Below are positions 17,398 to 25,642 of a DNA stretch of 64,000 nt, one piece after another. A program made the position numbers and the translations under genes. The stretch comes from Pseudomonas gingeri (GTDB lineage Bacteria; Pseudomonadota; Gammaproteobacteria; Pseudomonadales; Pseudomonadaceae): positions 648,639 to 712,638 of the forward strand of contig NZ_JACAOR010000001.1 in NCBI RefSeq assembly GCF_013386115.1, in the 5' to 3' direction. A model generated the notes under the pieces. The model did no database searches. It was not told where the DNA came from and saw nothing but the letters and a program-made list of their open reading frames with translations. Each line of letters opens with the position of its first letter. The first letter of the stretch is position 1.

Positions 17398-18336
17398 ATG
17401 TATCTGGTCTGTGGTGAAGCACTGTTTGATTTTTTCAGTGAGCCCGACGCAAGCGGGCAGACATCGAAAGTGAACTTCAAGGCGATCGCCGGGGGCTCGC
17501 CGTTCAACGTCGCGGTCGGCCTGCGCCGCCTGGGCGTCGACTCGGCGCTGCTGGCCGGGCTGTCCACCGATTACCTGGGGCGCCGCCTGCAACAGGTCCT
17601 GCGCGAAGAAGGCGTGCGCGCCGATTACCTGCTGGACTTCGATGCCCCCACCACCCTGGCGATGGTCGCCGTGGGTGCCGACGGTTCGCCCCATTACAGC
17701 TTTCGCGGCGAAGGCTGTGCCGACCGCCAGTTGCTGCCAGGGCACCTGCCCAGGCTCGGCGACGAGGTACGTGGCCTGCATGTCGGCTCGTTCTCGCTGG
17801 TGGTGCAGCCGATCGCCGATACCCTGCTGAGCCTGGTACGTCGGGAAAGCGGTCGCCGGCTGATCACCCTCGACCCCAATGTGCGCCTCAACCCTGAGCC
17901 GAATATCGAACTGTGGCGCCAGCGCATCGCGGAACTGGCCGAGCATGCCGACATGATCAAGGTCAGCGACGAGGACCTGGGCCTGCTCTACCCCGATCGC
18001 GACCCGCGCAGCGTTGCCGAGGAATGGCTGGCCCAGCGCTGCCAGGTGGTCTTCCTGACCCGTGGTACCCAGGGCGCCAGTGTGTTCAGCCGCCGCCATG
18101 GCCACTGGTCGGTGCCGGCGCGCGAAGTCGTCACGGCCGATACCGTCGGTGCCGGCGACACCTTCCAGGCCGCCCTGATCGCCTGGCTGACCGAGCAGCG
18201 ACTGGACTCGGTGGAGGGCCTGGAACGCCTGGACAAGGCCCAGATCGACGGCATGCTGGACTTCGCCGTCAGCGCCGCGGCGATCACCTGCAGCCGCACC
18301 GGCCCGGACCTGCCGTATCGGCATCAGGTGGCCTGA
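17398..18336 (+). CDS. mtlZ: Fructokinase MtlZ (PfkB family)
   Basis: This is a 312-residue PfkB/ribokinase-family sugar kinase that phosphorylates fructose produced from mannitol or sorbitol. Evidence is the N-terminal GEALFDFF, the sugar-binding GGSPFNVAVGLRRLG at about 32-46, and the anion-hole and catalytic-base motif TADTVGAGDTFQAALIAWL near residue 245. It is the last gene of mtlEFGKDYZ. A strong hairpin with a T tract at 18416-18443 lies 80 bases downstream. Confidence 0.93.
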   Translation: MYLVCGEALFDFFSEPDASGQTSKVNFKAIAGGSPFNVAVGLRRLGVDSALLAGLSTDYLGRRLQQVLREEGVRADYLLDFDAPTTLAMVAVGADGSPHYSFRGEGCADRQLLPGHLPRLGDEVRGLHVGSFSLVVQPIADTLLSLVRRESGRRLITLDPNVRLNPEPNIELWRQRIAELAEHADMIKVSDEDLGLLYPDRDPRSVAEEWLAQRCQVVFLTRGTQGASVFSRRHGHWSVPAREVVTADTVGAGDTFQAALIAWLTEQRLDSVEGLERLDKAQIDGMLDFAVSAAAITCSRTGPDLPYRHQVA

Positions 18337-18362
18337 CCGGCAAAAAGCGACAGACGGCGCTG

Positions 18363-18382
18363 CGAACTGTCATTTCTGACAG
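18363..18382. promoter_or_regulatory. Palindromic site CTGTCA-N4-TGACAG, copy 1
   Basis: CTGTCATTTCTGACAG is a perfect 6-4-6 inverted repeat. With the four preceding bases it is identical over 20 positions to a second copy at 18926-18945. It lies 63 bases upstream of the 18446 gene and looks like an operator for an unknown dimeric regulator. The spacing and symmetry do not fit a Pho box, which is a direct repeat. Confidence 0.5.
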
Positions 18383-18415
18383 CAGACAAACCCGCCTGCC
18401 CTGACTCAACGTATG

Positions 18416-18443
18416 GGCTCCCCCCACGGACAGGGAGCCTTTT
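18416..18443 (+). terminator. Hairpin with T tract after mtlZ; overlaps the next ribosome-binding site
   Basis: GGCTCCC (18416-18422) pairs with GGGAGCC (18433-18439) across a 10-base loop and is followed by TTTT. It suits a Rho-independent terminator for the mtl operon. The 3' arm also holds GGGAG, which is the only good ribosome-binding site for the ATG at 18446. Confidence 0.6.
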
Positions 18444-18445
18444 CC

Positions 18446-18883
18446 ATGAAACATGCAACCCAGGTCGAACTGGTCCACCGCGCCTTCGCGCTGCTGGAAC
18501 TGCGGGACCAGCCCGAGGCCGAGTGGGACTTCCTCAGGCATTCGGCGATTGTCTATGTGCTGTTCCCCAACGCCGTGCTGATCTGGCAAGGCGATCATTT
18601 CGAGATGTTCCGCTTCTTTCCCGATGAGGTTCGAGCCGACCGTTGCCGGGTGCAAGCCTCGCTGTATTGCCCGCAACCAGCCCTGACGGACAAGGCCAGG
18701 GCCCACTGGGACCGCAATATGGAACTGCTGGTACGCACCGTCGACGAGGAAGACTTCCCCCTGGCCGAGCAGATACAGCGGGGATTCGCCGCAACCACCC
18801 GCCAGGACATCGTGTTCGGGCGCAATGAGCCGGCCCTGGCCTATTTTCACCAGCAGATCCAGGCCGCGCTGCACGGCCCTTGA
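18446..18883 (+). CDS. Stand-alone C-terminal fragment of a Rieske oxygenase alpha subunit
   Basis: These 145 residues resemble only the last third of ring-hydroxylating oxygenase alpha subunits (Ring_hydroxyl_A domain). They run from VYVLFPNAVLIWQGDHFEMF through EEDFPLAEQIQRGF to GRNEPALAYFHQQIQAAL. The Rieske [2Fe-2S] domain and the segment carrying the two iron-binding histidines are absent. The possible iron-ligand acidic residue in EEDFPLAEQ is kept. There is no room for the missing part in the 109 bases to mtlZ. It is either a decayed remnant or a repurposed SRPBCC-type ligand-binding protein. The frame is intact and the GGGAG ribosome-binding site is good but lies inside the hairpin at 18416-18443. 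Whether it is translated is uncertain. Confidence 0.7.
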   Translation: MKHATQVELVHRAFALLELRDQPEAEWDFLRHSAIVYVLFPNAVLIWQGDHFEMFRFFPDEVRADRCRVQASLYCPQPALTDKARAHWDRNMELLVRTVDEEDFPLAEQIQRGFAATTRQDIVFGRNEPALAYFHQQIQAALHGP

Positions 18884-18925
18884 GGAGCCCCCCGCAGGCG
18901 CGGGGAAATTCGATCAGCGGTCATT

Positions 18926-18945
18926 CGAACTGTCATTTCTGACAG
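18926..18945. promoter_or_regulatory. Palindromic site CTGTCA-N4-TGACAG, copy 2
   Basis: This is a second copy, identical over 20 bases to 18363-18382. It lies 100 bases upstream of the secreted-protein gene at 19046 and between two same-strand genes. Two exact copies 560 bases apart, each upstream of a gene, favour a shared operator over chance. Confidence 0.5.
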
Positions 18946-19045
18946 GTGGCAAAAGGAAAGCAGTGGAGTTAACTGGATCGGTCACTTGTAGAAAGGCTGT
19001 CACAGGTGGGTCAAAGAACCTTTGCTCATCAGGGATGGATCAACC

Positions 19046-20281
19046 ATGGAAAGCCGCCTGCCCCCCCCAACCGCCGCTCTCGTCATCACCGGTGCCTTGT
19101 TCGCCGGCCTCACGACCACGTCCACGCAAGCCGCCACCTTTCAACCCGTCGGGCCTGTCAGCGCGACCGCCAGCAGCATCGCGCAATCGGTGAACAGTTC
19201 CGGCAGGGTCGTCGGTGCCATCGGTTCCGATACCCCGGGCGGGCCGGATCGCGCCTGGGTCGATCCGGGGGTCGCGCTGACCCCGCTGAATCCCGGCAAC
19301 TCGTGCCGGGCCAACAGCATCAGCAACGAACCGCAGACAGGGGCTGCCAATCGCATACTCGGCACTTGCACAACCCTCACCGGCGAGGAGAATGTGACAA
19401 CCTGGTCATCCGCCAACAACAATCCGACGGAAAACAAGCCCCTGTCGCTGCTCGGCACCGGCCTGCTGCCCGATACCAGCGCCCAGGCCACCGCTCGGAG
19501 CAAAGTCACGGGTATTACCGCCGGCAGGAGCCTGAACAATGCAGGCCAAGCCGCCTCCGTCGCCTGGAGCCAGGGCAACGCCGTCGCCCTGGCCCTGCTT
19601 GGCGTGCCACTGGTGCGCGACAACTGCGTGCCGGTCGCCGTCAACGACCGGGCCTTCAACAACGTCGATATCGCGCTCAATTGCCCCAACCCCGATGGCT
19701 CCGTGACGCCAAAGCTTGCCACCAACGGACTGCTCGGCTTTACCGTGGCCAACTTGCCGCTCCCCGCCAACAGTCACTGCGAAGCCGTGGGGGTGAACTC
19801 GGTGCGCCAGGTCTTCGGCACCTGCGTCGACCCGGCGACATCCAAACCGACAGCCACCTATTGGGCAACCCCGTCCAGCGTGCCGAAATTGCTGAACATG
19901 TCCGGTCATCCGGCGAATCAAGCCAAGTTCGCCAACAACCTGGGTTATGTGGCGGTTACCTACCAATTGGCATCGGGCGGCTTCGGCGCCGGGCTCTGGC
20001 ATCCAGCCACCAGCCAGATATTCCTCGTCAACCCGGCAGCGAACATCACCTCCCTCGCCATCGCCGCCCTGGCCGACAGCAATCGACTACTGCTGGACCA
20101 GACGAACACCGCCCAGGTCATCAGCGGTGCCACCTGGACCGTTGAAAACGGCGTGCAACCCCTGGGGGCCTACCAGGGGCAGCCTGTCAGGGGCATCGAT
20201 ATAGACACCAGCGGCAGCTATGCCGCCGCCACGGCCACTGTCGCGGGGAAAATCGTCGCCCTCAGGGCGGTACTCCCCTGA
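19046..20281 (+). CDS. Secreted protein with degenerate HAF-like repeats, function unknown
   Basis: This is a 411-residue exported protein. The signal peptide is AALVITGALFAGLTTTSTQA, cleaved near residue 30. The mature part is Asn/Ser/Thr/Ala-rich with few charges. It has imperfect repeats of the type SVNSSGRVVGA and SLNNAGQAASVAW, resembling HAF repeats of predicted beta-propeller-like extracellular proteins. Four or more cysteines (NSCRANS, GTCTTL, NCVPVAV, GTCVDP) could form disulfides. I cannot assign a function. The start ATG at 19046 follows AGGGATGG; another ATG at 19035 is out of frame. It carries the upstream palindrome at 18926-18945 and converges with pilU 30 bases downstream. Confidence 0.6.
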   Translation: MESRLPPPTAALVITGALFAGLTTTSTQAATFQPVGPVSATASSIAQSVNSSGRVVGAIGSDTPGGPDRAWVDPGVALTPLNPGNSCRANSISNEPQTGAANRILGTCTTLTGEENVTTWSSANNNPTENKPLSLLGTGLLPDTSAQATARSKVTGITAGRSLNNAGQAASVAWSQGNAVALALLGVPLVRDNCVPVAVNDRAFNNVDIALNCPNPDGSVTPKLATNGLLGFTVANLPLPANSHCEAVGVNSVRQVFGTCVDPATSKPTATYWATPSSVPKLLNMSGHPANQAKFANNLGYVAVTYQLASGGFGAGLWHPATSQIFLVNPAANITSLAIAALADSNRLLLDQTNTAQVISGATWTVENGVQPLGAYQGQPVRGIDIDTSGSYAAATATVAGKIVALRAVLP

Positions 20282-20311
20282 GCCACGCCCGGGGACGCTG
20301 GGTCGCCAGGT

Positions 20312-21481
20312 TCAACCCGGACCGCGTTCGCCATCGTCCACCAGGCCCCAATCCTTCACATCCAGCTCCCGTGCCGCCACCGGCGGTGCGGGCGGTGTGT
20401 TCTGCTGGGCGAGCGCGCCGTTGTCCTGATGCAACTTCAGGCGCAGGCGCAGGTTGTTCACCGAGTCGGCATTCTTCAGCGCTTCCTCTTCGTCGATCGC
20501 GCCTTCCACCACCAGGTGGAACAAGGCCGTGTCGAAGGTCTGCATGCCGCTGATCTCGGACTTCTCCATGATGCCCTTGAGCTCGGAAAACTCGTTGCGC
20601 TTGATGAAATCGCGAATCGTCGGCGTGCCCAGCATCACCTCCACCGCCGCCCGGCGCTTGCCGTCGGTGGTGCGCACCAGTCGTTGCGAGACAAAGGCCT
20701 GCAGGTTGTTGCCCAGGTCGTTGAGCAGTTGCGGGCGACGGTCTTCCGGAAAGAAATTGATGATCCGGTCCAGGGCCTGGTTGGCGTTGTTGGCATGCAG
20801 GGTGGAAATCGCCAGGTGCCCGGTGTCGGCAAAGGCCAGGGCATGCTCCATGGTTTCGCGATCACGGATCTCGCCGATCAGGATCACATCCGGAGCCTGG
20901 CGCAGGGTGTTCTTCAGCGCCGCATGGAAGCTGCGGGTGTCGACCCCCACTTCACGCTGGTTGATGATCGACTTCTTGTGCCGATGGATATACTCCACCG
21001 GGTCTTCGATGGTGATGATATGGCCGCTGCTGTGGCGGTTGCGGTAGTCGATCAGGGCCGCCAGGGAGGTGGACTTGCCCGAGCCCGTGGCGCCGACGAA
21101 CAGCACCAGGCCACGCTTCTCCATGATGGTTTCCAGCAGGATCGGCGGCAGCTTGAGGTCCTCGAAGCGGGGAATCTCCAGCTTGATGTTACGGGCGACA
21201 ATCGAGACCTCGTTGCGCTGCTTGAAGATATTGACCCGGAAACGCCCGACACCCGGCAATGACATCGCCAGGTTCATCTCCAATTCCCGCTCGAACTGCT
21301 GGCGCTGCTCGGCGTCCATGATACCGTCGGCGATCAGCGCCACCTCCCCGGCCTTGAGGGCTTCGGTGCCCAATGGCTTGAGCACGCCGTTGAACTTGGC
21401 ACACGGTGGTGCCCCGGTCGACAGGTACAGGTCCGAACCGTCCTGGGCGGCCAGGGTTTTCAATAACGCGTGGATTTCCAT
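20312..21481 (-). CDS. pilU: Type IV pilus retraction ATPase PilU
   Basis: This is a 389-residue secretion-type AAA+ ATPase of the PilT/PilU group that helps disassemble type IV pili. Walker A GATGSGKST is at residues 130-138. Asp box, Walker B and His box follow in IITIEDPVEYIH, DVILIGEIRDRETM and ISTLHANNANQALDRI. The PilU-type C-terminal extension (residues 345-389) distinguishes it from PilT. The start is the ATG at 21481; the open frame continues 23 codons upstream without family similarity. No pilT is adjacent. It is divergent from the hybrid kinase at 21617. Confidence 0.88.
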   Translation of the reverse strand: MEIHALLKTLAAQDGSDLYLSTGAPPCAKFNGVLKPLGTEALKAGEVALIADGIMDAEQRQQFERELEMNLAMSLPGVGRFRVNIFKQRNEVSIVARNIKLEIPRFEDLKLPPILLETIMEKRGLVLFVGATGSGKSTSLAALIDYRNRHSSGHIITIEDPVEYIHRHKKSIINQREVGVDTRSFHAALKNTLRQAPDVILIGEIRDRETMEHALAFADTGHLAISTLHANNANQALDRIINFFPEDRRPQLLNDLGNNLQAFVSQRLVRTTDGKRRAAVEVMLGTPTIRDFIKRNEFSELKGIMEKSEISGMQTFDTALFHLVVEGAIDEEEALKNADSVNNLRLRLKLHQDNGALAQQNTPPAPPVAARELDVKDWGLVDDGERGPG

Positions 21482-21616
21482 GGCAAAGGTGTCCGCAATA
21501 CAGTCAATTGAGGTTTGAACAATTAATCCGGTGTCATTTCGAATTGGCAATGGTCTACAGCTTGGCGGGATAATAAGCCGCCGCGCAACTCAAAGCTTCA
21601 CCTTCAAGGCAGGTTT

Positions 21617-24151
21617 ATGAACGGATCGATCCCCGACAACGACGTCGCCACTCTCATGGGCCACCAGGACTGGTCCCACGGCCCCCTGGGCGCCATCGAT
21701 GGCTGGCCCCAGAGCCTGCGTACCGCAGCGGATATCGTCACCCATTCGCCCATGCCGATGCTGCTGCTCTGGGGCGCACGGCTGGTACAGATCTACAACG
21801 ACGGCTTCGGGCGCCTGATCGGCGACCGCCACCCACTGGCATTCGGCCGGCCGGCAGACGACACCTGGCCGGATTACCAGGATTTCAACGCGCCGATCTT
21901 CCAGGCCGTACTGGAAGGCCAGACCCGCAGCCTGCCGGAGCAGCATTTCGGCGTGCACCACGGCGGGGTGAGAATCGACCTCTGGCTGGACCTGACCTAC
22001 AGCCCGGTGCGCGATGAACAGGGCAAGGTTGCCGGCATCCTGGTCACCGCGATCGAAACCAACGAACGCCGGCGCCTGGCCCTCGAACTGCAACAGCGCT
22101 CCGAAGCCAGCATCAAGGCCCAGCAGGACAGCGAGGAGCGCCTGCAACTGGCAATGGCCGCCACCGGCACCCTCGGCACCTGGGACTGGGATATCGACCA
22201 GGACCGCTTCGTCACCGATGCGCGATTTGCCCGGCTGCACGGCGTCGACCCGGCACTGGCGGCGCAGACGCCCCTCAGCGTGTACATGGAGAGCGTTCAC
22301 CCGGAAGACCGTGGCCTGGTGGCCCGCGGCATCAAGCATTGCCTGGAGAACAACACCGAGCACGCCGAGGAATACCGGGTCCAGGCCAACGGCCAGATAC
22401 GCTGGGTGTTCGCCCGTGGCCGTTGCTACCAGGGCCCCCACGGCCGGGCCCAGCGCTTTGTCGGCGCGGCCCTGGACATCACCGAGCGCAAGCACAGCGA
22501 ACAGGCCCTGCGCCAGAGCCAGACCGAGCTGCAACTGGTGATCAATGCCGTGCCCGCGCTGATCGGCTATGTCGACCGCGAGGAACGCTTTCGCCTGAAC
22601 AACAGCGCCTATCTCGACTGGTTCGGCAAGACGCCCCAGGAACTCTACGGCAAGACCTTGCGCGAAGTGCTCGGCGAGCACGCCTACGCCCAGCGCGCCG
22701 AGCATATCGCCGGCGCGCTGGCGGGCAAGGCCTGCAGTTTCAGCGTCGACAGCCCGCACCGCGACGGCCGCGACCGGCATGCGGCGATGCGCTACCTGCC
22801 ACGTTATGGCCAGGACGGAGCGGTCAACGGTTTCTATATCTTCGTCAGCGACGAAACCGAGCGCAAACAGACCGAAGAGGCCCTGCGCAACCTCAATGAA
22901 ACCCTCGAAGAGCGCGTGGCCCAGCGCACCCAGGCGCTGGCCGAGTCGAACCAGCGCCTGCAGAACGAAATGTTCGAGCGCGAGCGCGCCGAAGATGCCC
23001 TGCGCCATGCCCAGAAGATGGAAGCGGTCGGCCAGTTGACCGGCGGTATCGCCCACGACTTCAACAATATGCTGACCGGGATCATCGGCAGCCTTGACCT
23101 GATGCAGCGCTACATCGCCGCCGGGCGCAGTACCGAGATCGGCCGTTTTGCCGATGCCGCGGTCAGTTCGGCCCAGCGCGCGGCGGCCCTGACCCACCGC
23201 CTGCTGGCCTTCTCCCGCCGGCAATCGCTGGACCGCAAGCGCATCGACCCGAACCAGCTGGTGCACTCGCTGGAAGAACTGTTCAGTCGCACCAAGGGCG
23301 CCCATATCGAACTGCAGGTCCGCCTGGGCCAGGATATCTGGCCGGTGAACACCGATACCGGGCAGTTGGAAAGCGCCCTGCTCAACCTGGTGATCAATGC
23401 CCGCGATGCGATGCCAGACGGCGGCACGCTGTTGATCGAGACGGCCAACAGCTACCTCGACGGCAGTGATATCAGCACCCTGGAGTCGGTCAAGGCCGGG
23501 GATTACGTGATGATCGGCGTCAGCGACAACGGCACCGGCATGAGTCCGCTGATCCTGGCCAAGGCCTTCGATCCGTTCTTCACCACCAAGCCCATCGGCC
23601 AGGGTACCGGCCTGGGGCTGTCGATGATCTATGGTTTTGCCCAGCAATCCGGCGGCCATGTCACGCTGCAAAGCGAGCCCGGTGCCGGCACCTGCGTGCG
23701 TCTTTACCTGCCGCGTTTCCATGCCATGGCCGACGAAGCGCTACCCGCGCCCGACCACCCGCAGTCGCCGACGGCCGCCGCCGACGAATCGGTGATGGTG
23801 GTGGAGGACGATCCGGCGGTGCGCATGCTGGTGCTCAACGTGCTGGACGAGCTGGGCTACACCGTCCATCCGGCCGCCGATGCGCGCACCGCCCTGCCGT
23901 TGCTGGAGTCGTCGCTGCGCATCGACCTGCTGGTGACCGATGTCGGCCTGCCGGGGATGAACGGCCGGCAGCTGGCCGAGATCGCCCGCCAGCATCGGCC
24001 GGGACTCAAGGTGCTGTTCATGACCGGTTATGCGGAGAAAGCCGCCGAGCGCCAGGGTTTTCTCGAAGAAGGCATGGACCTGATCGCCAAGCCCTTTACC
24101 CTGGATCTGCTGGCCAACCGGGTGCGCGACATGATCGGCCACGCGGACTGA
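21617..24151 (+). CDS. Hybrid sensor histidine kinase, PAS-PAS-PAS-HisKA-HATPase-REC
   Basis: This is an 844-residue soluble hybrid kinase with no transmembrane segment. Three PAS/PAC units cover roughly residues 30-160, 175-290 and 300-420. They are followed by a coiled coil and a HisKA domain with H480 in [14 protein letters not shown] as the phospho-accepting histidine. The ATPase domain shows [10 protein letters not shown] (N box), GVSDNGTGM (G1) and [12 protein letters not shown] (G2). A C-terminal receiver domain has D775 ([13 protein letters not shown]) as its acceptor. It resembles PAS-rich hybrid kinases common in Pseudomonas whose input signals are unknown. No response-regulator gene is adjacent, so its output partner is unknown. 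Confidence 0.9.
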   Translation: MNGSIPDNDVATLMGHQDWSHGPLGAIDGWPQSLRTAADIVTHSPMPMLLLWGARLVQIYNDGFGRLIGDRHPLAFGRPADDTWPDYQDFNAPIFQAVLEGQTRSLPEQHFGVHHGGVRIDLWLDLTYSPVRDEQGKVAGILVTAIETNERRRLALELQQRSEASIKAQQDSEERLQLAMAATGTLGTWDWDIDQDRFVTDARFARLHGVDPALAAQTPLSVYMESVHPEDRGLVARGIKHCLENNTEHAEEYRVQANGQIRWVFARGRCYQGPHGRAQRFVGAALDITERKHSEQALRQSQTELQLVINAVPALIGYVDREERFRLNNSAYLDWFGKTPQELYGKTLREVLGEHAYAQRAEHIAGALAGKACSFSVDSPHRDGRDRHAAMRYLPRYGQDGAVNGFYIFVSDETERKQTEEALRNLNETLEERVAQRTQALAESNQRLQNEMFERERAEDALRHAQKMEAVGQLTGGIAHDFNNMLTGIIGSLDLMQRYIAAGRSTEIGRFADAAVSSAQRAAALTHRLLAFSRRQSLDRKRIDPNQLVHSLEELFSRTKGAHIELQVRLGQDIWPVNTDTGQLESALLNLVINARDAMPDGGTLLIETANSYLDGSDISTLESVKAGDYVMIGVSDNGTGMSPLILAKAFDPFFTTKPIGQGTGLGLSMIYGFAQQSGGHVTLQSEPGAGTCVRLYLPRFHAMADEALPAPDHPQSPTAAADESVMVVEDDPAVRMLVLNVLDELGYTVHPAADARTALPLLESSLRIDLLVTDVGLPGMNGRQLAEIARQHRPGLKVLFMTGYAEKAAERQGFLEEGMDLIAKPFTLDLLANRVRDMIGHAD

Positions 24152-24209
24152 TCTTCAGGCATAATCGCGCGCCCTGTCGTCCGCCCCACCGTTTCAAGGT
24201 AACCCGTCA

Positions 24210-24485
24210 ATGAAAGCCCAAGCCCGTCATATCCTGGTCAAGACCGCCGAGGAAGCCGAACAGCTCAAGCAGCGCATCGCCAAGGGCGAAGCGTTCGATG
24301 TCCTGGCCAAGAAATACTCCACCTGCCCTTCGGGCAAGCGCGGCGGCGACCTGGGGGAAGTCCGCCCGGGGCAGATGGTCGGCGCGATTGACCAGGTGAT
24401 CTTCAAGAAGCCGTTGCGTACTGTGCACGGACCGATCAAGAGCAAGTTCGGTTATCACCTGGTGCAAGTGTTCTACCGCGACTGA
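24210..24485 (+). CDS. ppiC: Parvulin-type peptidyl-prolyl isomerase PpiC
   Basis: This is a 91-residue single-domain cytoplasmic parvulin, the size of E. coli PpiC. The parvulin motifs ARHILVKTAEEAEQL, FDVLAKKYSTCPSGKRGGDLG and GPIKSKFGYHLVQV are all present, including the first and last active-site histidines. It has no signal peptide, unlike the PPIase at 52885. It is 58 bases after the hybrid kinase in the same direction and followed by a REP pair that may end its transcript. Confidence 0.92.
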   Translation: MKAQARHILVKTAEEAEQLKQRIAKGEAFDVLAKKYSTCPSGKRGGDLGEVRPGQMVGAIDQVIFKKPLRTVHGPIKSKFGYHLVQVFYRD

Positions 24486-24507
24486 AGCGCAGAACCGCGT
24501 CATCGTT

Positions 24508-24596
24508 CTTCGCGGGCAAGCCCGGCTCCCACGGATCGTAGTCGTGTGGGAGCCGGGCTTGTCGGGACGCCGCATCGCCGCGAAGAGGCCCGCAGG
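24508..24596. repeat. REP pair between ppiC and kdgK
   Basis: TTCGCGGGCAAGCCCGGCTCCCAC and its inverted partner GTGGGAGCCGGGCTTG flank the sequence GGATCGTAGTC. They lie between two convergent genes and could act as a bidirectional stop. Confidence 0.75.
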
Positions 24597-24604
24597 AACG
24601 ACAC

Positions 24605-25531
24605 TCAACTTCGGGGAATCAACGCCCCGCGCACCTGGATCACCCGGCTCGCCAGCCGATGCCCGGCCAGCGCGGCCTGCTGCGGATCGCCGCCGGTCAG
24701 GCGACTGGCGAGATACCCGGCACTGAACGAATCCCCGGCCGCCGTGGTGTCCACCACGGTCTCGACCTTTTGCGCGGGCACTTCGAACGCCTCGCCGTCA
24801 CAGCGGATCAAGCAACTCTCGGCACCGCGCTTGAGCACCACTTCCGACGTGCCGATCTGCTCGTAGGCACTGAATACCGCCGTGCCGTCGGCATGGTCGA
24901 ACAGTGCCTGCTCGTCTTCCAGGGTCAGCAAGGCCAGGTCGACATACGGCAGGATCGAACGATAAGCCGCGCGTGCCTGTTCGACACCCGTCCAGAGACG
25001 CGGCCGATAGTTGTTGTCGAAGACGACCCGGGTGTCGCCACGACGAGCCTCCTGCAGCACCGCAATCAGCTTCTCCCGGCCAAGCTCGCCGAGCACTGCC
25101 AGGGTGATGCCGCTGAAATACAGCACATCGTAGTCCGGCAGCGCCGCGAGGATCGGCACCGCCGCCGGCGTGGTGAAGCAATCGCGGACCGCCGCCTCGT
25201 TGCGCCAGTAGAGGAAACGGCGTTCGCCACGGGCGTCGGTCTGGATGCAGTAGAGGCCGGGCAACCGTCCGGGCAGGCGCTGGACCTTGTCCAGGCCGAT
25301 CCCCTCTTCGGCCCAGATCCGGCACATGGCGTCGCTGAAGCTGTCGTCCCCCAGGGCCGTGACGTAATCCACCGAGCCGCGGCCGGCCAGTTCACGGCTG
25401 AGATAGACCGCGGTGTTCAGGGTGTCGCCGCCGAAGCTCTGCTGCAGGCTGCCATCGGCGTGTTGTTGCAGTTCGATCATGCATTCGCCGATCAGGGCGA
25501 TGCGCGGTGGTGGCAGGTTCAGGGTGCTCAT
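24605..25531 (-). CDS. kdgK: 2-dehydro-3-deoxygluconokinase KdgK
   Basis: This is a 308-residue PfkB-family kinase that phosphorylates 2-keto-3-deoxygluconate (KDG) to KDPG for the Entner-Doudoroff aldolase. It matches KdgK along its length: GECMIEL near the N-terminus, FGGDTLNTAVYLSREL, LPGLYCIQTDARGERRFLYW, RNEAA, and the catalytic TTAAGDSFSAGYL near residue 255. I start it at the ATG at 25531; the frame extends 17 codons further without similarity. It is the last gene of a minus-strand series with an ABC importer, RidA, IclR and a PLP enzyme, which suggests that the pathway ends in KDG. Confidence 0.88.
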   Translation of the reverse strand: MSTLNLPPPRIALIGECMIELQQHADGSLQQSFGGDTLNTAVYLSRELAGRGSVDYVTALGDDSFSDAMCRIWAEEGIGLDKVQRLPGRLPGLYCIQTDARGERRFLYWRNEAAVRDCFTTPAAVPILAALPDYDVLYFSGITLAVLGELGREKLIAVLQEARRGDTRVVFDNNYRPRLWTGVEQARAAYRSILPYVDLALLTLEDEQALFDHADGTAVFSAYEQIGTSEVVLKRGAESCLIRCDGEAFEVPAQKVETVVDTTAAGDSFSAGYLASRLTGGDPQQAALAGHRLASRVIQVRGALIPRS

Positions 25532-25578
25532 ACGGAATAATCTCGCGGTATCGGGGCGGGGCTCTTCGCGGCAGTCCG

Positions 25579-25624
25579 GCAAGCCCGCCCCACAAGTGTC
25601 GAGCCTTGTGGGAGCGGGCTTGCC
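25579..25624. repeat. REP-type palindrome between the PLP-enzyme gene and kdgK
   Basis: GCAAGCCCGCCCCACAAG and CTTGTGGGAGCGGGCTTGC form a nearly perfect inverted repeat with a short loop. It sits in the 111-base gap within the presumed operon and could reduce readthrough into kdgK. Confidence 0.7.
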
Positions 25625-25642
25625 CGCAAAAGCGCTATTCCC

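Noticed and set aside
15880..18324. 814-codon open frame on the - strand
   Set aside because: It is antisense to mtlY and mtlZ, which are well-supported genes; composition artefact.
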